Part shown: in pieces, positions 32,620 through 41,617 of the stretch
Numbering within the stretch: position 1 is the stretch's first letter
Layout: the number at the start of each line of letters is the position of its first letter
Origin: Roseivirga sp.
GTDB taxonomy: Bacteria; Bacteroidota; Bacteroidia; Cytophagales; Cyclobacteriaceae
Direction of reading: 5' to 3'
Assembly: GCA_029262895.1 (NCBI GenBank)
Contig: JAJCYM010000088.1
Span: forward strand, 1-52,437
DNA: 52,437 bases
Notes under the pieces: model-generated
The model's input: the letters and a program-made list of their open reading frames with translations, nothing else
Databases searched by the model: none
What the model was told of the DNA's origin: nothing
Program-made: the position numbers and the translations under genes

Positions 32620-33282
32620 AATTTTAATAGTTCTTCTCCACACTCGAGTATTGATGACCACAAAAATGACAAAAAGCAGAAGCGGCAGAAGAAATGAAAA
32701 AAGGGTAGTCATCAGAGAGAACTGTAAAGACCTGCTTTCCGGAAGTCGCATAAGCGCAAGCAGGTATAGCCCGTATGGCAGAATGAGAGAAATAAAGGCC
32801 ATAAAATTCGACCTGGCATAACTCTGGGATAGAACCCGTGCCCTGTTGACGATTTTGAAGCTGAGATAGGTTAGTAAAATGGCAAAAGACTGGCCAAAGA
32901 AAGAAATAATCAAGTAGTCTGTAACACTTTGGGAGTTGAGGCTTACAAAAAGAAAATTTGTGAGAGTAGTAAAAGTAAGGGAGTAAGCTCCGAACGTGAG
33001 AAAATGAAACATAGCCTGCACAAACCATGAGCGTTTTTCAAAACTCAGTATCCCTTTATCAGCATAGACCTGGTTGATTAGGCCAGCTGTACTCAATCGG
33101 TGTTGCGCAATCCAAAAGCGCTCTTCGGTGTTTAGTCCAACGAGTTCTTTGTTGTCCATTAGCCTTGTCAGATGAATTTGCATTCCTTCCATGTCCTTGG
33201 TATTGAAATTTCCAGACTTCACCATGCGCTTTTTCCATTGATTGATTTGACTTTTTAAATCGAATTTATCTGTTGTTGACAT
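32599..33282 (-). CDS. Membrane protein of a PadR-linked pair (second copy)
   Basis: A 227-residue protein with a helical N-terminus (DKFDLKSQINQWKKRMVKSG) and about four membrane helices (FVQAMFHFLTFGAYSLTF, YLIISFFGQSFAILLTYLSF, FISLILPYGLYLLALM, LLPLLLFVIFVVI), ending in a basic tail. It is a paralogue of the next gene upstream: both have DKFDLK...WK..M...GN, EERF/EEKF..A.HR, and a C-terminal NTRVWRR / NIREWRK. The start at 33282 (MSTTDKFDLK) aligns with the other copy's MANSDKFDLK; the frame also allows 33294. This layout resembles PadR-associated HAAS-domain membrane proteins, but I cannot name the function. Confidence 0.75.
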   Translation of the reverse strand: MSTTDKFDLKSQINQWKKRMVKSGNFNTKDMEGMQIHLTRLMDNKELVGLNTEERFWIAQHRLSTAGLINQVYADKGILSFEKRSWFVQAMFHFLTFGAYSLTFTTLTNFLFVSLNSQSVTDYLIISFFGQSFAILLTYLSFKIVNRARVLSQSYARSNFMAFISLILPYGLYLLALMRLPESRSLQFSLMTTLFSFLLPLLLFVIFVVINTRVWRRTIKIKKPTPV

Positions 33283-33374
33283 ATCTTTATGCATGGTTCC
33301 TTTAAGTTTCTCCGAAAGTTTTATCTAGTAAAAGGCAGGTTTCTGGTGTAGAGGCAACTGTTCGTAACCCTAAT

Positions 33375-34052
33375 TCATACAGAATTAGAATATCTCAGTT
33401 TTCTCCATTCTCTGATATTGATCACTGCAAAAACCACAAGCAGTGCCATTGGAATCAAGTATAGAAATAGAGAACTGATCAGAGGAAAATAGATAAGACC
33501 TTGTACCCCTCCCATCATATTTATATAGAGAAAATAGATTAAAGCACTGGCCAGCAAGACTGAAAATGCAATGATATTGGGCCTGATTGAGTTTTGCGTT
33601 CTTTGCTGTGAGCGGTTGACTGTTTTGTAAGTAAAGAATACTATGACCAGGGCTCCCATGTGCAATAAGAAAGAGACTGTAATGAAAGTGAATGTGTTTA
33701 GAGGAATGTATTGTAAAATTAGCCTATACCCGACAGTAGCGAACAACATGGATAATATTCTGAAAGTAAGAAAATAGGCGATTGCTTGGCCGATCCATGA
33801 TAATTGTTGAAAGCTAATGCCCTTATGTAGGCTAAAAGCCTTACCGACCGTTTTTGCCGAGCCAATTCTGTGCTTGGCCACAAGAAATTTTTCTTCTTGG
33901 CTGAGGTCCGTTTTGTCAATATGATCTATTTCATCGATGATGTGACTTTCAAGTTCTTTAAGATTCTCCGGGCCAAGATTTCCAGCAGCAGCCATGGAAA
34001 TCTTCCATTGCACAAGGCTTTGTTTTAGATCGAATTTATCTGAGTTAGCCAT
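33375..34052 (-). CDS. Membrane protein of a PadR-linked pair (first copy)
   Basis: A 225-residue paralogue of the gene at 32599-33282. The cytoplasmic N-terminus (MANSDKFDLKQSLVQWKISM) is helical, with the HAAS-like pattern ELESHIIDEIDHI, followed by about four membrane helices (SWIGQAIAYFLTFRILSM, TFITVSFLLHMGALVIVFF, IIAFSVLLASALIYFLYI, LFLYLIPMALLVVFAVI). Its start overlaps the end of the PadR gene by 28 bp, so it is co-transcribed with, and probably controlled by, that repressor. Such pairs often sense envelope stress or drugs (family knowledge, not shown here). Confidence 0.75.
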   Translation of the reverse strand: MANSDKFDLKQSLVQWKISMAAAGNLGPENLKELESHIIDEIDHIDKTDLSQEEKFLVAKHRIGSAKTVGKAFSLHKGISFQQLSWIGQAIAYFLTFRILSMLFATVGYRLILQYIPLNTFTFITVSFLLHMGALVIVFFTYKTVNRSQQRTQNSIRPNIIAFSVLLASALIYFLYINMMGGVQGLIYFPLISSLFLYLIPMALLVVFAVINIREWRKLRYSNSV

Positions 34053-34369
34053 AGTTTTGAAAATATTTGATTTAATGATTGCCAGTTTTGTTGTTCTGCG
34101 GCCAAAACGGATTGACCATTTTCTAAAAGCTTATAGTATTTGCGCTTTCTGCCACTTTCGGATGTTTTCCAGGATGAAGTGATATACCCCTTTTTTTCCA
34201 GTTTATGGAGGATAGGATAGAGGGTGCCTTCCTTCCATTCAAGTTGATTTCCCGAAATCACTTTAATCCTTTGAATGATCAAATAGCCATAGCTTTCGCC
34301 CTCTTGAAGCACAGAAAGGATCAATGGAATGCTCGCGGCACCCATCATTTCTTTGGATAGATTTTTCAT
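34025..34369 (-). CDS. PadR-family transcriptional regulator
   Basis: A 114-residue regulator with the PadR winged helix: MMGAASIPLILSVLQEGESY, GYLIIQRIK, LEWKEGTLYPILHKLEKKGY, then SWKTSESGRKRKYYKLLENG. The extended frame reaches 34390, but that would run into the operator; ATG 34369 (MKNLSKEMMG) is the better start. A perfect palindrome lies 5-38 bases upstream of it, so autoregulation is likely. The first membrane-protein gene overlaps its 3' end. Confidence 0.9.
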   Translation of the reverse strand: MKNLSKEMMGAASIPLILSVLQEGESYGYLIIQRIKVISGNQLEWKEGTLYPILHKLEKKGYITSSWKTSESGRKRKYYKLLENGQSVLAAEQQNWQSLNQIFSKLWLTQINSI

Positions 34370-34373
34370 ACTT

Positions 34374-34407
34374 AGAACTTCTAGGTACAATTATACTTAG
34401 AAGTTCT
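34374..34407 (-). promoter_or_regulatory. Palindromic operator with promoter-like core upstream of padR
   Basis: AGAACTTCTA (34374-34383) and its exact complement TAGAAGTTCT (34398-34407) flank 14 bases that read TATAATTG on the minus strand, like a -10 box. The site ends 4 bases before the PadR ATG. This is the expected place for PadR autorepression. Confidence 0.7.
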
Positions 34408-34460
34408 ATGCAAACAAAAAAATCCTAAAAATTTATGGGAATGGCGAACTCCGATTAACA

Positions 34461-34524
34461 GATTCTTCGGTCGTTCCTTCCTGCGCCTTCGCTGAAGCTT
34501 TAGCGTAAGCGTTCTGAATGACGT
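34461..34524. repeat. Short inverted repeat of dispersed type
   Basis: GATTCTTCGG... to GAATGACGT contains GCTGAAGCTTTAGCGTAAGC and related hairpin-forming pieces, and ends like the repeat at 28129-28156. It lies between the PadR unit and the stop of the TonB receptor, where it may act as a hairpin in the 3' region. Confidence 0.35.
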
Positions 34525-34527
34525 AAA

Positions 34528-37158
34528 TCAAAAATTAATTCGGATACTAAGGTTGGGAGTAAAGCCTAGTAGCGCCCGATTCCTATCTGACCACCCAGGT
34601 TGATTGTTTTCCAAAGTCACGGAGTAGGCCTTATTGAAAAGGTTGGAACGATTAAAAGCATTGATAAGACTCAACCCTATTTCTCCATTGAAGTTACCGG
34701 TACCAAACTTGTACCAGGCAGAAATATCAACCCGATGATAGTTCTTAAGGCGAAAGGTATTGTGATTGCTGTAGTTCAGCTTATAGAACTCCTGAATTTG
34801 GACATCATCCTCCTCATCTTCATCATCCTCTTCTTCTTGTACAATGCTTTGCTCCAAGGTCACACTGCTAATTGATGAGAAGGGAAGCCCTGATTTATAG
34901 GTATAACCTAGCGAAAACTGAAAGGCTCCCAGGTCGAACGTATTAGATATGCTCAATTGATGTTTTACATTCAGTGAGGAAGGAAAAGTTGAAGCAGTCA
35001 AGCTTGAAAACTTTGCTTTTGAATCCTGAAAATTATAGCTAATCCATGCCCTATGGTGTTTCCATCGCTTCCTGATGGTCAGATCAAATCCTTTGAGTAC
35101 CTCAGAACCCTGGGCGAAACCTGCCTCGTTGTTGACATCAAAACCCTGGTTTCTTGCTAAAAGACCTTTAAGATCTTTTTGATAAATGTCCAAGTCAACC
35201 AGCCACCCATTTTGTTCATACAGAAACCCCAGAACGGTTTGAATATTGGTTGTAAGGGGCACGTTTTGTTTGCTATCAGCAAGCAACCAATGCTGCTCTA
35301 TGGCACTTGATATGGTCAGCTCAGTCTCTTCCACGGCTCTTACGTATTGGTCATAAACGCCAAAAGAAGCTTTCAATACTAAAGGGCCGGAAACCCGATA
35401 GTTTGTTCTCAATTGCGGACTTATCTTGAATCGGCTAAGCGTGCTGAAGTGATTGAACCTGGTTCCGGCAATCAGCTCCCAGTTTTTGGTGATATCCCAA
35501 TGATATTCTCCAAAAATACTCTGGCCATATCCTTTGGAATCATTCAACTGTTCTGAATCCTCCTCCAGCAATGAAGTGATATTAAGCCTGTTGGATATAT
35601 CCAGGTAGTTGAACTGGTAGCCAAATCGAAGGATTTGATCACTTTTCAACCTGAGACTATTGCTAAGCCTCAACTCAATATTGTTAAGATTGTTCGTTCT
35701 GTTTTGTTGATCATCATCCGAATCGTCATCATCGTCAGTACGTTGACTCAGAAAATTATAGGCCATGTCGTATTGGGAGTAACTCAAGCTAATCTTAGAA
35801 CTGAGGTTATCGTTGACCCTGTATTCTAGCCCTGCATTTAGCCCAATGCTTTCAATATCATAATTTTGATTTACCGATGATCCGCTTGAAGTGGCCTGCT
35901 GACTGGCATCCAGCGCATTCGCGCTTCGGAACAGGCTGGCACTCCAGGAGGTTCTATTATTCGATTCATAAACCCACTTCAAATTCACATCCGAAAATTG
36001 AAGGTCAATATTGAGTTGATCGGCCGGTGTAGTTCCCCCTTGACTATTGGGAACGGGGTTATTTTTAAACAGCTTGTCACTAAATGCGTCAAAGGTAGGC
36101 GTAGAAATCAGGTCATTATAGGACCTTCTGGCGGAGAACATAATTACCCCCTTGTCTTTTTTGAAAGGTACTTTGCCATAAAAATCGGCATGAGTCATAT
36201 TCAGACTTGCCTCATATTTCGTCAACCCATCTAACCCTGCTCTGGACTCCATTTTTAAGATTCCGGCACTTGCTCCGCTGTATTCGATGGGGATGTAGTT
36301 TTTGAAAATGTCTATCTGGCCGATAGAGGAGGGGATAAAATTGGAGATTGTTCCAAAATAATGTCCGGCCTGATAAACAGGAATATTATTCCAATAGATA
36401 AATGTGTTTTCAGGTGAGCTTCCGCGAATATTCAGACTGGCTGCATTTTCACCATTGGAGTTAACTCCGGCAATGATCTGAGCAGATAACAATGGGTCGC
36501 GCTCCACCAACCCCGGAAGAATCTCCATTTCCTGGGGTAGAATTCTGAAGCTACTGGCCATATCGGTAGATACTATGCCACGATTCAAGTATTCTTTAAC
36601 CTCTACATCACCCAGTGAAGTGGTAATAGGCTCGAGTCCAATGGCAATATCCTGTGTGCTATTTGATGGATTAATGGGCATCGTCACAGGTTCATATCCT
36701 AAGAAGGATAATTCGATTTCTGCGTTAATCGGATTATCCACAACAAAGAAAGCCTCTCCTTTAGTATCGGATACTGTGCCTAAACCAGTTCCTTTTAATC
36801 GAATTGTGGCATAAGGAAGGTTTTCAAGACTTAGCTGGTCGTAAATCCTGACTTTAAGAAATACGGATTGAGCTTTGTGAATAGCAAAGTAGCCATCACC
36901 CATATCATCAAAGACGAGCCCCAAGGGGTTAAGTATTTCGTTCAGAACCGGGCCAATAGTGCGATTCTGAGCATCAATGGAAGCGCGTTTCCCCTTTAGC
37001 CTTTGAATATTATAGGCGAAACGCACAGCATACTCCTTTTCAATTTGTGAAAGGAGTTGCGTGATTAACTTGTCCTCAGCCTGAAGCGTTATTTGCTGTG
37101 CTTCAAGCTTTGCCAAGCCAATGAATATCAGGCCTAGTGCCAGTAGTTTTTTAAACAT
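34528..37158 (-). CDS. TonB-dependent outer-membrane receptor with STN and carboxypeptidase-regulatory-like domains
   Basis: An 876-residue receptor of the FecA type. After a signal peptide (GLIFIGLAKLEAQ) come an STN domain (residues ~22-90; LLSQIEKEYAVRFAYNIQRL), a carboxypeptidase-regulatory-like domain (~98-180; LENLPYATIRLKGTGLGTVS), a plug (~190-330) and a beta-barrel ending in NLSIRINF. The STN domain signals through the FecR gene that precedes it with a one-base overlap. Two outer loops are strikingly acidic: DDDDDSDDDQQ (~475) and EEEDDEDEEDD (~785). With ferritin close by, uptake of an iron chelate is likely, but other metals or organic ligands are possible. Confidence 0.9.
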   Translation of the reverse strand: MFKKLLALGLIFIGLAKLEAQQITLQAEDKLITQLLSQIEKEYAVRFAYNIQRLKGKRASIDAQNRTIGPVLNEILNPLGLVFDDMGDGYFAIHKAQSVFLKVRIYDQLSLENLPYATIRLKGTGLGTVSDTKGEAFFVVDNPINAEIELSFLGYEPVTMPINPSNSTQDIAIGLEPITTSLGDVEVKEYLNRGIVSTDMASSFRILPQEMEILPGLVERDPLLSAQIIAGVNSNGENAASLNIRGSSPENTFIYWNNIPVYQAGHYFGTISNFIPSSIGQIDIFKNYIPIEYSGASAGILKMESRAGLDGLTKYEASLNMTHADFYGKVPFKKDKGVIMFSARRSYNDLISTPTFDAFSDKLFKNNPVPNSQGGTTPADQLNIDLQFSDVNLKWVYESNNRTSWSASLFRSANALDASQQATSSGSSVNQNYDIESIGLNAGLEYRVNDNLSSKISLSYSQYDMAYNFLSQRTDDDDDSDDDQQNRTNNLNNIELRLSNSLRLKSDQILRFGYQFNYLDISNRLNITSLLEEDSEQLNDSKGYGQSIFGEYHWDITKNWELIAGTRFNHFSTLSRFKISPQLRTNYRVSGPLVLKASFGVYDQYVRAVEETELTISSAIEQHWLLADSKQNVPLTTNIQTVLGFLYEQNGWLVDLDIYQKDLKGLLARNQGFDVNNEAGFAQGSEVLKGFDLTIRKRWKHHRAWISYNFQDSKAKFSSLTASTFPSSLNVKHQLSISNTFDLGAFQFSLGYTYKSGLPFSSISSVTLEQSIVQEEEDDEDEEDDVQIQEFYKLNYSNHNTFRLKNYHRVDISAWYKFGTGNFNGEIGLSLINAFNRSNLFNKAYSVTLENNQPGWSDRNRALLGFTPNLSIRINF

Positions 37159-38096
37159 TAATTCATGCCTAGAATAACTAATCGTTTCTGACCAGCATCA
37201 AAGGTATAACGGATATCCATGGCAGTCATCACAGTTTGCACCGCATTTTCCATGTTTGTAATGCTGAAGGCCCCAACAAACCCATCGATTGCCAGGTTCT
37301 GATCATACTCGTAGTTAATATTGAATTGATTTTTCAATTCTTCAAGGACAGTGGTTAGACTCGCATTGTCGAATTCAATGGTTCCGGAAATCCAAAGTGG
37401 CTGTTGGGTTAATGTTTTGGTCCATTCTCTTAGCACCTTTCCATCATGAACTCTGACTAAATTTCCCGGTGTCAAATCAACGCTATAGTTGTTGTCACTG
37501 ACATTCACTTTACCGGTATAACAAACCACATCCAGATCATCATCACGCGTCCGTATATTGAAACTGGTGCCAAGCACTTTAATATTTCCTTCATCAGTAT
37601 GAACCACAAAGTCATTTCCTTTTACCACATCAAAGAAGGCTTCCCCTTCTAATTCTACATTTCTACCTTCTTCCCATTCATCTGCCTCATATTTGATTGA
37701 GCTATTTGCATTGAGGGTAATCACCGATCCTCCTGGAAGTGTGACCGCCTGGCTTTCTCCGAATCCGGTTGTAACCACCGTATAATCGGGCCTTGTTATC
37801 AAATAGGTAATGGTGAAAATGGCGAGAACACTAGCGGCAATCGCCATCCGTACAACAGGTGATAGTCTAAAGACTTTGGTTGGTTTCTGATGCTTCGTAA
37901 AGTGTCTTGGTTTGAATTCTTCAAAAGCCTGATCAACATTTAAAGGGGAGAGTTGAAGGTTGTCTGTAGCCTTAATTAGTTTGAGAAAGGTTTTACCTTC
38001 CTCAGAATTTTCAAATTCAGACCTTTCCTGATCGGTGAGCTCATTATTGGCCCACTTGGCTAAAAAGACGCTATTTTCTTCTTCCCAGTGATTCAT
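37158..38096 (-). CDS. FecR-type anti-sigma factor
   Basis: A 312-residue membrane protein between the sigma gene and the receptor. The cytoplasmic N-terminus (ENSVFLAKWANNELTDQERS) binds sigma, one membrane helix follows (VRMAIAASVLAIFTITYLI), then the FecR domain (GFGESQAVTLPGGSVITLNA, then VELEGEAFFDVVKG, FVVHTDEGNIKVLGTSFNI) and the C-terminal secretin/STN-like end (IEFDNASLTTVLEELKNQFN). It passes the receptor signal to the sigma factor. Confidence 0.93.
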   Translation of the reverse strand: MNHWEEENSVFLAKWANNELTDQERSEFENSEEGKTFLKLIKATDNLQLSPLNVDQAFEEFKPRHFTKHQKPTKVFRLSPVVRMAIAASVLAIFTITYLITRPDYTVVTTGFGESQAVTLPGGSVITLNANSSIKYEADEWEEGRNVELEGEAFFDVVKGNDFVVHTDEGNIKVLGTSFNIRTRDDDLDVVCYTGKVNVSDNNYSVDLTPGNLVRVHDGKVLREWTKTLTQQPLWISGTIEFDNASLTTVLEELKNQFNINYEYDQNLAIDGFVGAFSITNMENAVQTVMTAMDIRYTFDAGQKRLVILGMN

Positions 38097-38151
38097 GCTT
38101 TTAGCAATTCATCTTTATATAGACTTGATACCCAATCTCCCTACCCCTCAT

Positions 38152-38667
38152 CTAAATATTTTTTGCTACCTCTCTTAATTTCAAAAGCGCCTTGTGCATC
38201 CTCTTTTCTACGGCCTTTACACTGACTTCCAATAACTCAGCAATTTCACTATAGGTTTTCTTCTCAATCCGATTGAGTAGGAAAACTTCTCGTTGACCCT
38301 CAGGCAATTGATTGATGGCATCCTGAATGGTGTTTTCAAACTCATTGTATTCCATGATATAACCGGGATCTTCATTGTCCTTGGTTTTAGAAATAAATGG
38401 AATATGGCTCTGGGCGGTTTTTTCTTTTTTTATTCGACTTAGAAACTGATTTTGAGCTACTCTAAATACAAAGGCCTTGGCCTGGTGAGGAAGTACCTCC
38501 TTACACTTTTCCCAAAGCACAGAGAAAGCTTCCATCATCATATCTTCGGAAGTTTCTTCGTCTTTAAATTTGAAGATCAGCCAGTTACGCAAGAGCGGAG
38601 CGATTGATTTGAAATGGAATTCAAATACCTTTTCGTTGCAGACGTCTGGTGCTTCGGAGTTGCTCAA
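38152..38667 (-). CDS. FecI-like ECF sigma factor
   Basis: A 171-residue ECF sigma factor. Region 2: FKDEETSEDMMMEAFSVLWE, AKAFVFRVAQNQFLSRIKKE; region 4: AINQLPEGQREVFLLNRIEK, TYSEIAELLEVSVKAVEKRM. No ATG exists upstream in frame near the natural start; TTG at 38667 (MSNSEAPDV) is used, which is unusual but plausible. It heads the sigma/FecR/receptor operon and faces the ferritin gene across ~130 bp, so the two may share iron control. Confidence 0.9.
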   Translation of the reverse strand: MSNSEAPDVCNEKVFEFHFKSIAPLLRNWLIFKFKDEETSEDMMMEAFSVLWEKCKEVLPHQAKAFVFRVAQNQFLSRIKKEKTAQSHIPFISKTKDNEDPGYIMEYNEFENTIQDAINQLPEGQREVFLLNRIEKKTYSEIAELLEVSVKAVEKRMHKALLKLREVAKNI

Positions 38668-38795
38668 GGTTGATTTTTTCCTGAATATATTATTTTCTGA
38701 CCATTTGACGGTCTGCGTAATGATTATAAATAAGATTGAGCCTTTGGTATAAAACTCACTTCATGCTAATTTTCCACCTCAATCAAAGGATGACT

Positions 38796-39350
38796 ATGGA
38801 AACGCAAAGAGTAACTGCAAAGAGATCACTGACTGAAGCGACCGAAAGATTGTTAAATAAACAAATTATGATGGAGGGAGGCTCCTCAGCCGCCTATCTC
38901 TCTATGGCTTCGTGGTGTGAAATGATGGGTTATGAAAATTCTGCTCAGTTTCTTTATATGCACTCCGAAGAGGAACGCATGCATATGCTCAAGCTCTTCC
39001 ATTATATCAACGATGCCGGAGGGCATGCGCTGCAGCCTGAAATCACTGATATCAAGCACAATTTCGGCTCCCTTAAGGAGGTTTTTGAGGATACTCTTGA
39101 GCATGAGATTGCCGTTACAAATGCCATCAATGAATTGGTCAGTCATTGCTATGAAATTAAAGACTTCACTACCATGAACTTCCTGAATTGGTTTGTTGAA
39201 GAGCAAAGAGAAGAGGAAACACTGGCAAGAAGGGCGGTTGAGCTATTCGATCTTATTGGTGAAGATGGCGTGGGTCTTTGGACTATTGATAAGGAGATTC
39301 TAAATCTCGGAAAGGCCGCTGCAGCCAATGATGCTGATCAAGGCGCTTAA
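38796..39350 (+). CDS. ftnA: Ferritin (FtnA-type)
   Basis: A 184-residue non-haem ferritin that oxidises ferrous iron and stores it in a 24-mer shell. Iron-site motifs: NKQIMMEGGSSAAYLSMASW (Glu), HSEEERMHMLKLF (E..H), and FVEEQREEETLARRAVELF. The frame reaches 38736, but an AAAGGA five bases before ATG 38796 (METQRVTAK) marks the start; ATG 38790 is also possible. It is divergent from the FecI-like unit and ends in a strong terminator. The Ala/Asp tail is flexible. Confidence 0.92.
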   Translation: METQRVTAKRSLTEATERLLNKQIMMEGGSSAAYLSMASWCEMMGYENSAQFLYMHSEEERMHMLKLFHYINDAGGHALQPEITDIKHNFGSLKEVFEDTLEHEIAVTNAINELVSHCYEIKDFTTMNFLNWFVEEQREEETLARRAVELFDLIGEDGVGLWTIDKEILNLGKAAAANDADQGA

Positions 39351-39373
39351 CTTCTTCAGGAAATGAACTTGAT

Positions 39374-39404
39374 AACCATCCGTTGACAAACGGATGGTTT
39401 TTTT
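39374..39404 (+). terminator. Intrinsic terminator of the ferritin gene
   Basis: AACCATCCGTT (39374-39384) and AACGGATGGTT (39389-39399) form a perfect 11-bp stem with a GACA loop, followed by seven T. Confidence 0.92.
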
Positions 39405-39509
39405 ATGCAAATATGACAAAGGTCAGCTTTCTGAGTAACCAAAGTCACAGTTCACTTGCACTGATTTCTCTAATCTTATGCCATTGAATTTTAAACTCAA
39501 CTCGGTTTA

Positions 39510-39654
39510 TGCAATAGAGATCGTAATGAGGGGGTAAATCGCAATGAATCAGGATGTTTGACTTTGAAAGCATAGCACCGCTATGGTGAAAAGGCAAACG
39601 AAGCAAAGCGGCTGATTCGAAGCGAGTTACGTCCGTAATAGAAAATCTATTGCA
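39510..39654. repeat. Nested palindromic element of ~145 bp
   Basis: Five arms pair in nested order: TGCAATAGA 39510-39518 with TCTATTGCA 39646-39654; CGTAA 39522 with TTACG 39627; GAATCAG 39546 with CTGATTC 39612; GTTTG 39556 with CAAAC 39595; CATAGC 39571 with GCTATG 39580. It lies between the ferritin terminator and the SQR-like gene, with the last arm 24 bases before that ATG. It may be a MITE-like repeat, a cruciform or a leader RNA. Confidence 0.6.
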
Positions 39655-39678
39655 TTATCCGGGTTAAATCGATTAGTC

Positions 39679-40875
39679 ATGGAAGCGAAACATCAAATTC
39701 TTATTGTCGGTGGTGGAAATGCGGGTATTTCGGTGGCCGCTAAATTGTTAAAGAAAGACCGTAAACTGGATATAGCCATTATTGAGCCATCAGAAAAACA
39801 CTATTATCAGCCCGCATGGACCTTGGTGGGTGGTGGTGTTTTTGACATAAAAAATACGATTAGGTCTGAAGCTAAATTAATTCCGAATGGAGCAAAATGG
39901 ATTAAGGACGCTGTAAGCGAACTGCTTCCGAGTGAGAATAAGCTGACCACAAAAAACGGAGATGCCTATGAATACGACTATCTGATATTGGCACCGGGTA
40001 TTCAAATCAATTGGAATGGCATTGAGGGCCTTGAGGAAAACGTTGGTAAGAATAAAGTATGTAGTGTTTACGGGTTTGACAAAGCGCCTTATACCTGGGA
40101 GGTGGTCAGAAATTTTGAAGGGGGAAGGGCTTTATTCACCAGTGCCGCAACACCCGTAAAATGTGGTGGTGCGCCCCAGAAGATTATGTACCTCGCTTCA
40201 GATTATTTTAGAAGACAAGGTCTTTTGGGCAATACTGAAGTACATTTTATGAATGCGGGTAAGGTGCTCTTTGGTATTGAGAAATACCGAAAGTCCCTGC
40301 AAAAAGTCTGTGACCGCTATGGCGTGAAACAGCATCATCGCCATAACCTCATTAAAATTGATGGACAAAACAGAACAGCCACTTTTAGAGTGACTGATGG
40401 GGACGGGAATACTTCTGAAATCAATGAAACGTATGACATGTTGCATGTCACCCCTCCTCAAAGTGCGCCTGATTTTGTACAGTCATCAGGAATGACTGAT
40501 GCCCATGGGTGGATTGATGTAGATCAATACTCCCTCCAACAAGTCAAATTCAAGAATGTATTTGCGCTTGGTGATGCTACGAATACCAAGAATGCCAAGA
40601 CAGGTGCAGCCATTAGAAAGCAGGCTCCGGTTTTGGTAGAGAACCTTTTGGCATTAATGAGCCAGGATGAAATACAAGGGGCCTATTCCGGCTATGGTTC
40701 TTGTCCGTTAGTTACTGCCAGGGGCAAGGTGATTTTGGCCGAGTTTGATTATTCCGGAAAGCCTACCGAGACATTTCCCTTTAATCAGGCTAAGGAGCGC
40801 AGGTCTATGTATTTCCTGAAGAAGAAAGTCCTTCCCTGGATGTATTGGAACAAAATACTTAAGGGGACTGCATAG
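39679..40875 (+). CDS. Sulfide:quinone oxidoreductase-like flavoprotein
   Basis: A 398-residue FAD disulfide-type reductase. The N-terminal dinucleotide fold is ILIVGGGNAGISVAAKLL; the signature YYQPAWTLVGGG and two candidate redox Cys (TPVKCGGAPQK and GYGSCPLVTARGK) match type II sulfide:quinone oxidoreductases, as does the C-terminal WMYWNKILKG, which may bind the membrane. FAD contact GDATNTKNAKTGAA is present. It would oxidise sulfide to polysulfide with quinone. No persulfide dioxygenase or rhodanese gene lies next to it, so the exact acceptor is unknown. Confidence 0.87.
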   Translation: MEAKHQILIVGGGNAGISVAAKLLKKDRKLDIAIIEPSEKHYYQPAWTLVGGGVFDIKNTIRSEAKLIPNGAKWIKDAVSELLPSENKLTTKNGDAYEYDYLILAPGIQINWNGIEGLEENVGKNKVCSVYGFDKAPYTWEVVRNFEGGRALFTSAATPVKCGGAPQKIMYLASDYFRRQGLLGNTEVHFMNAGKVLFGIEKYRKSLQKVCDRYGVKQHHRHNLIKIDGQNRTATFRVTDGDGNTSEINETYDMLHVTPPQSAPDFVQSSGMTDAHGWIDVDQYSLQQVKFKNVFALGDATNTKNAKTGAAIRKQAPVLVENLLALMSQDEIQGAYSGYGSCPLVTARGKVILAEFDYSGKPTETFPFNQAKERRSMYFLKKKVLPWMYWNKILKGTA

Positions 40876-40991
40876 GATCGTGTTAGGTTGTGGGAACTGA
40901 TCTGCCAAGGGTGAATAGCGGTCTCAAACAGCGTTTACAGTTTTGTGTGAATTTTGCTGCTGCTGGTTTTTTTTAAAGGTTTTGGGTGGTC

Positions 40992-41519
40992 TTATATTCT
41001 TGTCCAACGCAACATTTTAGGAAAAGGTAGAATTTTATCTTCAACCAATTCGTCTTCAAAAGCTGTCAATCCCATCCATTGCAATAGCGGAAGCCCTATA
41101 TAGTTTTTAGAAGTGTACTGTTCTAATAGCCACTCCGCATCACCCTTATAAGCCTCCTTATGAAATACTTCCGAAAGCGGTATATCTAAATGATGGGCCG
41201 CAGCAACAGACCAGGCTATCACCCCCATTTCACAAGTGTATTCTTCACCTAGCGACTTGCTAATATCATCATTTGCACTTAATCGAAGGTCTAATGGGAT
41301 ACAGGCAATATGACCTGCTTCATGAAGAATATCCCCAATACATATCAGGTTCTTAGGATTTATTTTAAGCCTGCCATTTTCAATTTTAATTCCTTTTAAA
41401 AAAGAGTCAAAATCTTCATCCGTAACATAATAATCTATTCCTATTTCTTTTAAAAAGCAGGAGACCTTTTCAAAGTGGGTGGCTTGAATTTCTATATTGT
41501 CAAGGTGAGAACCTTTCAT
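40992..41519 (-). CDS. HExxH-containing protein, unknown
   Basis: A 175-residue cytoplasmic protein. It carries DILHEAGHIACIP, an HExxH motif of the type found in zinc metallopeptidases, and a possible third ligand in GEEYTCEMGVIAWSVAAAHH. I do not recognise the family. Peptidase activity is only suggested by the motif. It lies alone between the SQR-like gene and the NTF2-like gene. Confidence 0.65.
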   Translation of the reverse strand: MKGSHLDNIEIQATHFEKVSCFLKEIGIDYYVTDEDFDSFLKGIKIENGRLKINPKNLICIGDILHEAGHIACIPLDLRLSANDDISKSLGEEYTCEMGVIAWSVAAAHHLDIPLSEVFHKEAYKGDAEWLLEQYTSKNYIGLPLLQWMGLTAFEDELVEDKILPFPKMLRWTRI

Positions 41520-41617
41520 TTTTAATACTGTATAACGTACGAAAGTATCCGAGGTGAATTGGCCGGCTCATCCACAATCAGGGAAGATAAAAAGACTTTT
41601 CGATTTTTGGATAAATG

